The notes beneath the pieces were generated by a model. It did not search any database. It was not told the origin of the DNA and was given only the letters and a program-made list of their open reading frames with translations. The position numbers and the translations under genes are program-made. Of a DNA stretch of 44,190 nucleotides, positions 24,359 to 32,875 are shown piece after piece (position 1 is the stretch's first letter; each line of letters starts with the position of its first letter). Source of the DNA: Clostridia bacterium (GTDB taxonomy: Bacteria; Bacillota; Clostridia; Peptostreptococcales; Anaerovoracaceae); the NCBI GenBank assembly GCA_024693105.1, contig JAILLO010000082.1, forward strand, positions 1 to 44,190. The letters run 5' to 3'.

Positions 24359-25426
24359 TTATCTAACAGCTATAGCGCATCGTCTTTCGTAGTAAATCGG
24401 TTCGAAAACAGCAGCTTCTTTCCAGTACTCCAGTCGCTGCCCGGTCTTTGAATAAGGGTCTGTAATTTTGTAATAACCCGGCTTGTAGCCTGTAAGAAGC
24501 ACAACATGGTTGTTGCTCAGCATTCTCACATTCTCAACGCCGTCAACTTTATATTTGCGGTAGAAAGGTCTTTCCCAGTTCATCGTCAGATAAACAACGA
24601 CGGGATTTCCGAGTCTCAGCTCATTCTTCAGCTGCCGGCAGTCGTATCCGCTCACATCGTAAACATGCGGATAATACGCATTTGCATATCTTGCAAGCGG
24701 CTCCGGGAAAATAGTCGTTCTTGTTTTCTTTGTTTTGTCTGCCGCATACGGACTTCCGACAAAACCTTTCGCAGGATTTGTCGCTGCCTTCGGCATTGCA
24801 TCAAGAAAAGTTTTAAGTGAAACATCCGACTGCGAAAAAGCGTTCTTGTAAAGCAGTCCCATATAAAGGCTTGTAGGCTCACATCCGACAACAGCGCCGT
24901 AAGGGACAAGCTGGCTGACATACGGAACATTCAGCTCGACTTCGGAAACAGACGGCATTGCAGCTATATCCGAACCGGTCGAATTCATAATAACCTTCAG
25001 CATTTCCGCACGTGTAAAGCTGCCTTCTGTGCACGGATCGACTATAACTCCTTTTTCGCAGAGATATTCTGCCGCGGCTTCAGGGCTTTGCGCTGCTTTT
25101 CCTTCGCATAAGGCATATCCAAACTGCATCAGATCGGCTCTTGTAACCTCACCTTCAAAGGTTAACGGCAATTCGAATCTTTCTGACATAATATTCAGGT
25201 CTTGTCCGTTAACAGTCTCGCCCGGATGAAAACCTCCGTCGGGAAAACCTTTGACAAGGCCTGATTCATAGGCGGTATATATGTAATCACGCGCCCAGTG
25301 GCAAACCGAATCGCTCGGAACTCCCTTAATCCCTCCCGCAAAAGAGAGACTTGCGGAAAAAAGGACAAATGCCATGCTAAACAGTAAAAATCTAATCGGT
25401 CTGCATTGTAACTTTCTGCTTTTCAT
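24359..25426 (-). CDS. Secreted SLH-like/C39-family cysteine peptidase
   Basis: A 355-residue secreted protein. A signal peptide (residues 1-30, ending SFA) is followed by S-layer-homology-like sequence (about 35-145) with GLVKGFPDGGFHPGETV and FTRAEMLKVI, which usually attaches proteins to cell-wall polymers. The C-terminal domain (about 163-355) is C39-like: the Gln in VPYVSQ (172), Cys182 in GCEPTSLYMG, His307 in NNHVVLLTGY and Asp323 in ITDPYS make a complete papain-type site. It is not fused to an ABC transporter, so a bacteriocin-leader role is not supported; a wall-anchored protease or transamidase is more likely. AAGGAAGG and a good promoter precede it. Confidence 0.85.
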   Translation of the reverse strand: MKSRKLQCRPIRFLLFSMAFVLFSASLSFAGGIKGVPSDSVCHWARDYIYTAYESGLVKGFPDGGFHPGETVNGQDLNIMSERFELPLTFEGEVTRADLMQFGYALCEGKAAQSPEAAAEYLCEKGVIVDPCTEGSFTRAEMLKVIMNSTGSDIAAMPSVSEVELNVPYVSQLVPYGAVVGCEPTSLYMGLLYKNAFSQSDVSLKTFLDAMPKAATNPAKGFVGSPYAADKTKKTRTTIFPEPLARYANAYYPHVYDVSGYDCRQLKNELRLGNPVVVYLTMNWERPFYRKYKVDGVENVRMLSNNHVVLLTGYKPGYYKITDPYSKTGQRLEYWKEAAVFEPIYYERRCAIAVR

Positions 25427-25485
25427 ATTATGTCAGTAAACCTTCCTTATTGAATTCTGCACTGCTTTTGAACGTCAGTACTATT

Positions 25486-25514
25486 ATTCTACAAAATAGA
25501 AGGTCTGTCTTCAA
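25486..25514 (-). promoter_or_regulatory. Promoter of the SLH/C39 peptidase gene
   Basis: Minus strand TTGAAG (25514-25509), 17-bp spacer, TAGAAT (25491-25486), about 60 bp before the start codon. Confidence 0.65.
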
Positions 25515-26478
25515 GTGATTATCGGGAAAAAAAGCCTTTCATCCGCGGCCTGCATTTGTGCGATTGCTCGGGCCTCACTTTTTTCGAAAATTTCGAATTG
25601 TATTTCAAAAAACTTGTTTGCGCTTTGGACCGGGTTTGCAGCCCAACAAAGGCGGCAGCAATATATTTTTGCTTTTTTCGCTGTCTTCGGCAGTGTATAT
25701 TTCGCGTTTATTATTTTGTTAATCACATATTAAATTCAGATTTAATTTTGAATTTCAACGCTTAAACTCGTGTGTAAACTTTTTGTCCCTTAAAATTTTT
25801 AGAGAGTTTTAAAGAAAATTTTAGCCTACTTTTAGAATGAAACAGGCGGCATATTTTCCGTTTTTGTTTCGCCAACATGATTTAATGTGCCTGTTGTTTT
25901 TAAATATCGGACAATTTTGCTTAAAGATTTTTGCAGGGCTTCTTCTTTTTTTAAATTAATTGCGGAAGAGCTTTCGGGAGTTTTGTTAGCATAAAATAAT
26001 AATTCTGCTATTTTTATATATTTTTGGAATTAAAATACTGTCATCTTTCACTATTACCGTCTTCATTGTCAACGTGTAAGGAACAATTTCCGGCTTTAAA
26101 TTGTTCCGCCTCGTCCCTGTTTGGACGCGCATCAAAAAAGAGCATATTGTCAATCACAATTGTCAACACGTGTTTTTTGCCTTTTTTTTCGGCATTCCGA
26201 TAATTGTAAATCCATCACTGCGCTAAATCCTTGTGCAGTCCTCGATTCGCGTATTTTCAACGTATGCGCATCTCATTCAGTCTTGACATTCGATCGTAAA
26301 CCCTTTTAATAATTGTCTTTTGCCAATATTTTGCTTCGGATTGTTTTTATCAGGGTTGACATTCCCTGTTTTTTTCTTTTCCTTTGCCTCATCGTTCTTT
26401 CTTCGCACAATAAATATATGTGCCGCCTTTCAGGCTTCGCAGCCGTCCCTGCGTTATCGCCCGAAATACTTCATGCAT
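25515..26478. other. AT-rich intergenic region with no convincing gene
   Basis: Nearly 1 kb, clearly richer in A and T than the genes around it. Short frames exist on both strands but overlap one another, lack ribosome binding sites and resemble no family. On the minus strand, 26029-25832 is an open 65-codon stretch without a normal start, and 26132-25986 is a 48-codon frame that would join it if one A were removed from an A5 run near 26021-26025. ATTGTCAA occurs three times (26065, 26146 and 26159). A weak hairpin plus T7 (about 25530-25555, minus) could be a terminator. It may hold a decayed gene or a regulatory region. Confidence 0.5.
25832..26132 (-). pseudogene. Possible decayed small gene (two frames joined by a frameshift)
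   Basis: The first frame starts MRVQTGTRRNNLKPEIVPYT and reaches DDSILIPK before running into a stop at 25986. The second frame runs FQKYIKIAELLFYANKTPES to PPVSF, stopping at 25832. Removing one A from the A5 run joins them into a protein of about 100 residues. No ribosome binding site or known family was seen, and other frames here are also partly open. This is a weak call. Confidence 0.2.
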
Positions 26479-26531
26479 AAAAAAATGCACCTCCGAATGC
26501 CGGACTGTTGCCCGGCATTCGTGGTGCATTT
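26479..26531 (-). terminator. Terminator after pnp
   Basis: Minus strand: long stem AAATGCACC...GAATGCCGG / CCGGCATTC...GGTGCATTT (26531 to 26483) with small internal mismatches, then seven T residues. Confidence 0.95.
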
Positions 26532-26543
26532 CAGCTTTGCTGA

Positions 26544-28652
26544 TTATAACAGTTCTTTTCTTGAAAGATTGATTCTGTTCTGGCTGTCGATTTCAGTTAC
26601 CTTAACCTTGACAACATCACCAACGTTCATAACGTCTTCAACCTTTTCAACTCTTTCCTTTGCCATCTTGGAAATATGAAGCAGACCTTCCTTACCCGGC
26701 AGCACTTCGATAAATGCGCCGAAATTCATCAGTCTTGTTACCTTTCCTTCGTAGATTTCGCCGACTTCAACATCCTTTGTCAGGAGCTCAATCTCACGCT
26801 TTGCAGCCTCAGCGCCTGCCATATCGGAACTGTAAATGCTGATGAGGCCCGGAGTATCATCGGAAATATCGATTTTAACCCCCGTTTCGTCAATAATTCT
26901 GTTGATAGTCTTTCCTCCCGGTCCGATAACAATTCTTGTCTTGTCCGGATCGATTGAAAGAGTAATTGCTCTCGGAGCATATGCCGACATTTCTTCTCTA
27001 GGTGCAGGAATTTCTTCAAGCATCTTGTCCATAATAAACATACGGCCTTCTTTTGCCTGACGGAGAGCCTTTTCGAGGATATCTCTTGAAAGTCCGTGAA
27101 CTTTGATATCCATCTGAATTGCAGTAACACCGATTTCTGTACCCGTTACCTTGAAGTCCATGTCTCCGAGGAAGTCTTCCATACCCTGGATGTCTGAAAG
27201 AATTGCAAATTCGCTGCTTCCGTCTTCCTTAACTCTCTCAATAAGTCCCATTGCAATACCTGCAACAGGTCTCTTGATAGGAACACCTGCGTCCATCAGA
27301 GCCAGGCAGCTTCCGCATGTGGAGCCCATTGAAGTGGAACCGTTTGATGAAAGAACATCTGATACGACTCTTATTGCATACGGGAATTCTTCAACAGAAG
27401 GAATAACCGGTGTAAGGGCTCTTTCCGCAAGTGCTCCGTGTCCGATTTCTCTTCTGCCCGGACTTCTGCTTGTCTTTGCCTCGCCTACAGAATATCCCGG
27501 GAAGTTGTAATGATGTATGTATCTCTTTTCGGTCTGCTCTGTAATACCGTCAATCGTCTGTGATTCCGAAGCCGGTGCAAGTGTGCAGGCTGAAAGAACC
27601 TGAGTCTGGCCTCTCTTGAAAAGTCCTGTTCCGTGAACTCTCGGAAGAATTCCTGTCTCACAGAAAATAGGTCTGATTTCGTCGAGCTTTCTGTTGTCAG
27701 GTCTGATACCCTCGTCAAGTATCATGGATCTGACGCTTTCCTTTGTAATATTGTAAAGAACAGCAGCTATATCCTTTTCGTTTTCAGGATAAATTTCCGC
27801 AAAATGTTCCTTTGTTTCAACCTCAACAGCATCCATGTTGTCAAGTCTTTCGAGCTTGTCCGGAGTTTTGATTGCCGTCTTCATCTTGTCAACGGCAAAA
27901 GCTCTTACAGCTTCGTCTATATCTTCAGGCACCTTGTAAAGCACAACGTCCTGCTTTGGCTTGCCGACTTCGGCAACGACTTCCTCAATAAACTGAACAA
28001 TCTTTTTGATTTCTTCATGTGCAAACAGAATTGCATCAAGCATTTCCATTTCGGGAACTTCCTGCGCACCTGCTTCAACCATCATAATTGCATCCTTTGT
28101 ACCGGAAACCGTCATCTCGATGTCCGAAACCTCACGCTGTGCAAGCGTAGGATTTATTACAAATTTTCCGTCAACCCTTCCGATCTTAACCGATCCTGTA
28201 GGGCCGTCCCACGGAATATCCGAGCATGCCAGTGCTACGGACGAACCGATCATTCCGCATACCTCCGGCGAGCAGTCGGGATCAACCGACATAACTGTGG
28301 CAACAACTACAACGTCATTGTAGTAGCCCTTCGGGAAAAGCGGTCTGATAGGACGGTCAATAAGTCTTGAAGTCAGAATAGCATGTTCGCTCGGTCTTCC
28401 TTCTCTCTTGATAAATCCGCCCGGAATCTTTCCAACGGCATACATTCTTTCCTCGAAATCAACGCTGAGCGGGAAAAAATCGATGTCCGGCTTCGGCTCC
28501 TTTGAAGCACATGCCGTGACATTTACAACCGTGTCACCGTATTTTACCATAACCTGTCCGTTTGCCTGTTCGCAAACCTTTCCGATTTCCAGCTGCAGAA
28601 GTCTTCCTCCCACTGCTGTTCTAAATGTTCTGTAATCTTCAAATCTTGGCAT
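26544..28652 (-). CDS. pnp: Polyribonucleotide nucleotidyltransferase (PNPase)
   Basis: A 702-residue phosphorolytic 3'-5' exoribonuclease and degradosome component. The first RNase PH domain occupies about 1-220, and the second about 300-540 with [30 protein letters not shown] domain follows ([20 protein letters not shown]) and a C-terminal S1 domain ([20 protein letters not shown]). The ATG at 28652 is used; AGGAGG lies 12 bases upstream, slightly far, and a TTG at 28661 would be too close. It follows rpsO as in most bacteria, with two hairpins in the 94-bp gap. Its own strong terminator ends the unit. Confidence 0.97.
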   Translation of the reverse strand: MPRFEDYRTFRTAVGGRLLQLEIGKVCEQANGQVMVKYGDTVVNVTACASKEPKPDIDFFPLSVDFEERMYAVGKIPGGFIKREGRPSEHAILTSRLIDRPIRPLFPKGYYNDVVVVATVMSVDPDCSPEVCGMIGSSVALACSDIPWDGPTGSVKIGRVDGKFVINPTLAQREVSDIEMTVSGTKDAIMMVEAGAQEVPEMEMLDAILFAHEEIKKIVQFIEEVVAEVGKPKQDVVLYKVPEDIDEAVRAFAVDKMKTAIKTPDKLERLDNMDAVEVETKEHFAEIYPENEKDIAAVLYNITKESVRSMILDEGIRPDNRKLDEIRPIFCETGILPRVHGTGLFKRGQTQVLSACTLAPASESQTIDGITEQTEKRYIHHYNFPGYSVGEAKTSRSPGRREIGHGALAERALTPVIPSVEEFPYAIRVVSDVLSSNGSTSMGSTCGSCLALMDAGVPIKRPVAGIAMGLIERVKEDGSSEFAILSDIQGMEDFLGDMDFKVTGTEIGVTAIQMDIKVHGLSRDILEKALRQAKEGRMFIMDKMLEEIPAPREEMSAYAPRAITLSIDPDKTRIVIGPGGKTINRIIDETGVKIDISDDTPGLISIYSSDMAGAEAAKREIELLTKDVEVGEIYEGKVTRLMNFGAFIEVLPGKEGLLHISKMAKERVEKVEDVMNVGDVVKVKVTEIDSQNRINLSRKELL

Positions 28653-28680
28653 TATTAACAACTACCTCCTGTTAATATTT

Positions 28681-28733
28681 GCGCATCTTGCGCCTCACAA
28701 TGAATATATAAATAAAGACGGGGAATTACCCCG
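28681..28733 (-). promoter_or_regulatory. Two hairpins between rpsO and pnp
   Basis: Minus strand: CGGGG-TAATT-CCCCG (28733-28719) followed by TCTTTATTT, then GCGC-AAGAT-GCGC (about 28692-28681) before the pnp ribosome binding site. The first could be a weak terminator or processing site that sets the rpsO:pnp ratio. Confidence 0.55.
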
Positions 28734-28755
28734 CCTATATTTCTTAGTGTTGTAA

Positions 28756-29022
28756 TTATTTTCTTAAGCCTAATCTGGAAATGATGGTTCTGTATCTTTC
28801 AATATCCTTGCTCTTCATGTAATTGAGAAGGTTTCTTCTCTGACCTACCATCTTCAAAAGGCCTCTTCTTGAGTGATGGTCCTTCTTGTGAACCTTGAGG
28901 TGCTCATTCAGATCGTTGATTCTGTAAGTAAGAAGCGCAACCTGAACCTCAGGGGAACCTGTATCGCCTTCCTTAAGGCCGTACTCTTTGATAATTTCTG
29001 CTTTCTTTTCTGTTGTAATCAT
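28756..29022 (-). CDS. rpsO: 30S ribosomal protein S15
   Basis: An 88-residue S15 with [36 protein letters not shown] and QRRNLLNYM, the 16S rRNA-binding surface. Length and sequence are standard. AAAGGAG lies before the ATG. It has its own promoter and a folded leader, and is followed by pnp. In other bacteria S15 binds its own mRNA leader to limit translation. Confidence 0.98.
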   Translation of the reverse strand: MITTEKKAEIIKEYGLKEGDTGSPEVQVALLTYRINDLNEHLKVHKKDHHSRRGLLKMVGQRRNLLNYMKSKDIERYRTIISRLGLRK

Positions 29023-29046
29023 AATTTTTCTCCTTTTTTCAATACG

Positions 29047-29090
29047 CCTTCGCCGAGTCCGGGTTGGAGTTTCCGAGAACCAGGTGAAGG
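29047..29090 (-). promoter_or_regulatory. Structured leader of rpsO, candidate S15 autoregulatory element
   Basis: Minus strand: outer arms CCTTCaCC (29090-29083) and GGcGAAGG (29054-29047) enclose GGTT/AACC and a further foldable segment. The element lies between the promoter and the start codon, where S15-binding leaders occur in other Firmicutes. Fold only; no specific Rfam match is claimed. Confidence 0.5.
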
Positions 29091-29118
29091 TAAATCAGTT
29101 ATCAAAATATAACAATTT

Positions 29119-29147
29119 ATACTATCATAATGCCCGCCCTTTGTAAA
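29119..29147 (-). promoter_or_regulatory. Sigma-A promoter of rpsO-pnp
   Basis: Minus strand TTTACA (29147-29142), 17-bp spacer, TAGTAT (29124-29119). Confidence 0.65.
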
Positions 29148-29185
29148 GGGATTCGCTGAAATTTCCAAGGGGCGGCGAAAAACGC

Positions 29186-30121
29186 TTAAAGTCTGCCTCT
29201 CTCCCTGTGGTAAGCCTTGGCCATTATGCAGTCATTCGTTATCTGCTTCGACAATGCCTCAACGCTTTCGAATTTGCGTTCAGGTCTTGTCTTTTCAAGG
29301 AACTCGACACGAATCTGCTTGCCGTAAAGTTCCTTGTTAAAATTGAAAATATGCGTTTCGACATTTTTTGTGTATTGGCCGATTGTAGGTTTGACTCCTA
29401 CGTTCGTAACGCTTGGATATTTCACGCCGTTATAATTGCAAAGCGTAACATATACACCGTTTGGCGGAGTTACCATGTTTTCGTCTATGACAAGATTTGA
29501 AGTAGGGAAGCCGATTGTTCTTCCGAGCCTGTTTCCGACAACAACCTCGCCGCCTATCATATAATTTCTGCCAAGATATTTCGCGCACTGCGCCATATCG
29601 CCTTCTTCTATCAGTTCGCGGATCATCGTACTGCTCACCAGCTTGCCGTCTATTTCAAACGGCTCCAGCACATGAATCCCGAATCCGTTTTGAAGACCTG
29701 CCTTCATAAGCGTTTCGGGAGTTCCCGCAGCCCTGTGGCCGAAACGGTAATTAAATCCGCAGTACGCCTGCTTCATCTTGAAAATACCCAGTAATATATC
29801 GTGAATAAAAGAATCCGGACCGGTGTTTCTTATTTTGTCGTCAAATGGGATATTGAAAAGGTAATCAACTCCCAGTTCTTCAATTATTGCAGCTTTCTCG
29901 TCAAAATAAAGAATATTCTTTACTTTCACAGGTTCTCCCGCCTTGTTGCGCGGATGATTTGCAAAAGTAAACACAGCAGAGCGAAGTCCTGCGGATTCCG
30001 CACTCTTTACGGTTCTTCCTATAAGCTCCCTGTGTCCCAGATGCACACCGTCAAAATTGCCCAGTGCCACAACTGTCGGTTCGATATTCTTAACTTCCTC
30101 CAGCGAATTAAAAATTTTCAT
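29186..30121 (-). CDS. ribF: Bifunctional riboflavin kinase/FAD synthetase
   Basis: A 311-residue RibF. The N-terminal FAD synthetase domain has GNFDGVHLGHREL (residues 21-33) and the SSTMIRELIEEGD region. The C-terminal riboflavin kinase domain has GRTIGFPTSNL and NGVYVTLCNYNG. It phosphorylates riboflavin to FMN and adenylylates FMN to FAD. The start at 30121 is chosen because AAGGA lies eight bases upstream and the N terminus fits; a longer frame to 30166 has no such support. It follows truB after a 297-bp gap rich in palindromes, where a TTGACA with a 15-bp-spaced TACAAT may be its promoter. No FMN riboswitch was seen. Confidence 0.95.
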   Translation of the reverse strand: MKIFNSLEEVKNIEPTVVALGNFDGVHLGHRELIGRTVKSAESAGLRSAVFTFANHPRNKAGEPVKVKNILYFDEKAAIIEELGVDYLFNIPFDDKIRNTGPDSFIHDILLGIFKMKQAYCGFNYRFGHRAAGTPETLMKAGLQNGFGIHVLEPFEIDGKLVSSTMIRELIEEGDMAQCAKYLGRNYMIGGEVVVGNRLGRTIGFPTSNLVIDENMVTPPNGVYVTLCNYNGVKYPSVTNVGVKPTIGQYTKNVETHIFNFNKELYGKQIRVEFLEKTRPERKFESVEALSKQITNDCIMAKAYHRERGRL

Positions 30122-30418
30122 GCCAGCATCCTTCTTGTTTAATATTGTTATTGTTAACTTGTCCAAATAAGTAGTAAACTTATTCGAATAATCGTTGAAA
30201 TTTCAACGTGCTTGTTTTGCGCGTTCTTGGCGCAGATTGTAAACCTTGTATTTCGATGTCAACTTTTTTTCGAGTCATGCCATTAGTCCGGCCTTCTTTT
30301 TCAGCTTCGAAAATCCGTCAAACGAAAAAGTTTGCCCCTCTGCGAAAAACACCTTAAAAACGGCTTTTCGCATCCTTAAACGGAAGCTGCGCGGCAGTCT
30401 TTTCCGCGCCCCGGTAAT
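30122..30418. promoter_or_regulatory. Intergenic region upstream of ribF with a cluster of palindromes
   Basis: No gene is seen. Three dyads lie within 45 bp, close to the ribF start: AATAAGT-N5-ACTTATT (30166-30184), TTATTCGAATAA (30180-30191) and CGTTGAAATTTCAACG (30193-30208). Further upstream on the minus strand TTGACA and TACAAT are 15 bp apart, a sub-optimal promoter. The dyads would lie in the leader, suitable for a repressor or an RNA fold. Confidence 0.5.
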
Positions 30419-31498
30419 TCACCTTGCAAATACCTTGTCGGCAACGAGTTTTTTGTATGAGGTATCATAAAACGCAACGCCGAGGAATTTGTTTTCCTTC
30501 TCGGCAAAAATGCAGTAAGCGCGTCTGTATTCATCGCGAATCGGGAGTACAAAGTCCTTTTCCTTAAATTCCGGCCACGCATCCATACGTCCCTCATTCA
30601 GTGCAAGATGTCCCCCGTTGACAAACCATGCTGCTCTCTCTTCATTGACAAAGAACCTTCCGAAGTGCAAAAGCGCCTCCTCCGGTCCTGTCAGAAGCGC
30701 GTTAAAGGCTTCAACATCCGCCCGGCCAAAAGTAAGCTTTCCTCCTTGTTCAACAACCTCATCGTCCTTACAAAGAGCCCTGAGCATATCGATCGTAACG
30801 GAATTACCGATTGAAAACGCCCCGCTTGAAAGCCTTTCAAGCTCGCACATGCATCCGCCGAAGCCGAGCGCATCACCTGCATCCCTGCATATTGAACGGA
30901 TATATGTACCCTTTGAGCATTCAACACTGAAGGTTATCTTCATCTGTTCAAAATCGATTTCCTCGACAGCAAGGTCCTTTATATATACGGTCCGTGCCTT
31001 CAGTTCGACGTCCTGCCCCTCGCGCGCATACTGATAAAGTCTGCGGCCGTTAACACGAATCGCCGAATATTTCGGAGGTATCTGGCTTATTATGCCCCCG
31101 AAAGGCTCAAAAGCCCTTCGTACGGCCTCCTCTGTCAGGCCCTTTCCTTCCCTTTGTAATTGTCTCAGTTCTTCTCTTCTGTCTGTTTCGGTCGTTCCCC
31201 AAATGTCCTGTGTATCCGTCCTGAGACCGGGAATCATAGTACACCTGTATGTCTTGAAATCAAGGTCGAGGTATTCGGCAATTCTCGCCGAAGTGCCGAT
31301 GCAAAGCGGCAGAACGCCCGTCGCATTCGGATCGAGAGTCCCCGTGTGACCGATTCTTTTGACGCCCGTAAGCCGTCTCAGCATATTGACGCAGTCATGC
31401 GAGGTCATTCCCTTCGGTTTGTTCAGATTGATAATGCCCTCTCTGATGCCCCTTTCAAGTCCGTCCCAGCTGTTTTCTTTTTTTCTGATATCGCTCAT
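30419..31498 (-). CDS. truB: tRNA pseudouridine-55 synthase TruB
   Basis: A 359-residue pseudouridine synthase, modifying U55 in the T-loop of tRNAs. The catalytic Asp56 is in GHTGTLDPNATGVLPL, with NLNKPKGMTSHD before it and SKGTYIRSICRDAGDALG further on. At 359 residues it is longer than the usual 290-310; the extra length is an N-terminal extension of about 20 residues and a C-terminal PUA-like region. Its ATG overlaps the nrnA stop (ATGA), with GAGG upstream, so the two are translationally coupled. It ends the rimP-nusA-infB operon, followed by the ribF gap. Confidence 0.95.
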   Translation of the reverse strand: MSDIRKKENSWDGLERGIREGIINLNKPKGMTSHDCVNMLRRLTGVKRIGHTGTLDPNATGVLPLCIGTSARIAEYLDLDFKTYRCTMIPGLRTDTQDIWGTTETDRREELRQLQREGKGLTEEAVRRAFEPFGGIISQIPPKYSAIRVNGRRLYQYAREGQDVELKARTVYIKDLAVEEIDFEQMKITFSVECSKGTYIRSICRDAGDALGFGGCMCELERLSSGAFSIGNSVTIDMLRALCKDDEVVEQGGKLTFGRADVEAFNALLTGPEEALLHFGRFFVNEERAAWFVNGGHLALNEGRMDAWPEFKEKDFVLPIRDEYRRAYCIFAEKENKFLGVAFYDTSYKKLVADKVFAR

Positions 31499-32466
31499 AA
31501 AGAAGCCTCAACTTCCTTCATGATAAGCGCCTTTGCTTCTTCAAGAGTTCCATCAAGAGAGCAGCCCGCTGCTTTCACATGACCTCCGCCGCCAAATCTT
31601 GAGCATATTTCGGCAACATTTGCCGTAGTCTTCGCACGCATTCCCGCTTTTATGCGGCCGTCGGAAAGCTCCTTGAGAAGCACTGCTATTTCAACGCCGC
31701 TGATACTTCTGAGGCTCTGAATGATACCCTCTGTATCGTCCATTTCCGCACCTGCTTCATCAAGCATTTTCTGCGTTACATATGCTACAGCCGCTTTTCC
31801 GCCCGCAAATATTTCCATATTGTCAAGCGCCCTGCCGTTGATAAGCATTCTTGCAACTCCGATATTTTCATAGAGTTCGACGCTTACCTTATTGTGATCG
31901 AATCCAAGGTCGTAAAGCTCCGCCGTTATAAGATGCGTCTGCTTTGTAGTGTTGGAATACTGGAAGTTGCCTGTGTCCGTTGTAATTGCGGCAAACAGTG
32001 CCTCACCGACATATTCGTCGGGTTCTGCCGGAAATTCTTTGAGAAGCTTGAAAATCAGTTCTCCCGTTGCCGCCGCTTCCGGAGATATATGGCTGAAATC
32101 GGTAAACGGCTTTGAGGTGGCGTGATGATCGATGCATATTTTGATTTTTCCCTTTTCGAAGGCAGCTTTGCGCTTTGCAAAACGTTCAACCTCACCGCAG
32201 TCGATACATGCGCAGATATCAGGCTCATCGATGATATTCATATCAAAGGTGCACATATCTTTTTCGAGGAAAGCGAGATATTTCGGAACGGGATCTTCAA
32301 TGAGGATATATGCCGTCTTGCCCATTTTTCGAAGCATATGGCAAAGTGCCCCGCACGAGCCTATTGCATCCCCGTCCGGCAGCATATGAGGAAAAAGCAG
32401 AATCGAATCCGCTTTTTCAAACTCTGCAGCTATTTCCTTAAATGAATTGTTGTTAAAATTCGTCAT
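31495..32466 (-). CDS. nrnA: DHH/DHHA1 phosphoesterase NrnA (nanoRNase/pAp phosphatase)
   Basis: A 323-residue DHH-family phosphoesterase that degrades nanoRNAs and 3'-phosphoadenosine 5'-phosphate in relatives. Metal motifs are FPHMLPDGDAIGS (His27, Asp31, Asp33), CIDCGE, CIDHHAT and TTDTGNFQYS; the DHHA1 domain ends with the RFGGGGHVKAAG substrate loop. The start at 32466 has GGTGGAAG upstream and overlaps the rbfA end by 14 bp; a frame to 32505 would overlap more and has no signal. Downstream it overlaps truB by 4 bp. The rbfA-nrnA-truB order is common in Firmicutes. Confidence 0.93.
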   Translation of the reverse strand: MTNFNNNSFKEIAAEFEKADSILLFPHMLPDGDAIGSCGALCHMLRKMGKTAYILIEDPVPKYLAFLEKDMCTFDMNIIDEPDICACIDCGEVERFAKRKAAFEKGKIKICIDHHATSKPFTDFSHISPEAAATGELIFKLLKEFPAEPDEYVGEALFAAITTDTGNFQYSNTTKQTHLITAELYDLGFDHNKVSVELYENIGVARMLINGRALDNMEIFAGGKAAVAYVTQKMLDEAGAEMDDTEGIIQSLRSISGVEIAVLLKELSDGRIKAGMRAKTTANVAEICSRFGGGGHVKAAGCSLDGTLEEAKALIMKEVEASL

Positions 32467-32875
32467 TTTCTTCCACCAAATCATCTGTTTCTTCGTCATC
32501 CGCATAATCTTCTATGTGCAGACTGTCAAGTATTTTCGACATTTTTCTGCCGTATTCCATTGAACTGTCCCACTTGAAGATAAGCTCAGGAACATGGCGA
32601 AGCTTAACCTGCTTTCCGATTTCTCTTTTGATCAGGCCCTTTGCCCTTTCAAAACCGGCCAGCACCTCCTGCTTGTGTTCATCGTCTGCCTCGGCATCCT
32701 TTGAACTCATTTCATTGACAAAGACGTTTGCGTAGCTGCCGTCCGATGTCACTTTGACGGCAGTTATGCTTATCATCCCCGACAGTGCCGGATCCTTCAG
32801 CTCACGAAGCAGCATGGTGCTTATGATTTTGCGGATTTCTTCTCCGAGTCGTTCCGCTCTGTGTCCTTTTCCCAT
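32453..32875 (-). CDS. rbfA: Ribosome-binding factor A
   Basis: A 140-residue RbfA, a KH-like 30S maturation factor. It begins [22 protein letters not shown] with RELKDPAL and VTSDGSYANVFV, and HVPELIFKWDSSMEYGRKMSKIL near the end, all typical. The acidic tail (DDEETDDLVEENDE) is longer than in many relatives. Its ATG overlaps the infB TAA (TAATG), so the genes are coupled. It overlaps nrnA by 14 bp. Confidence 0.96.
   Translation of the reverse strand: MGKGHRAERLGEEIRKIISTMLLRELKDPALSGMISITAVKVTSDGSYANVFVNEMSSKDAEADDEHKQEVLAGFERAKGLIKREIGKQVKLRHVPELIFKWDSSMEYGRKMSKILDSLHIEDYADDEETDDLVEENDEF

Noticed and set aside
25511-25733. Overlapping 71- and 72-codon frames on opposite strands
   Set aside because: Overlapping each other, no ribosome binding site, no recognisable family, and covering the C39 promoter.
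27633-28370. 245-codon frame on the plus strand
   Set aside because: Antisense to pnp with no start signal.
30122-30418. FMN riboswitch before ribF
   Set aside because: None of the conserved RFN sequence blocks is present.
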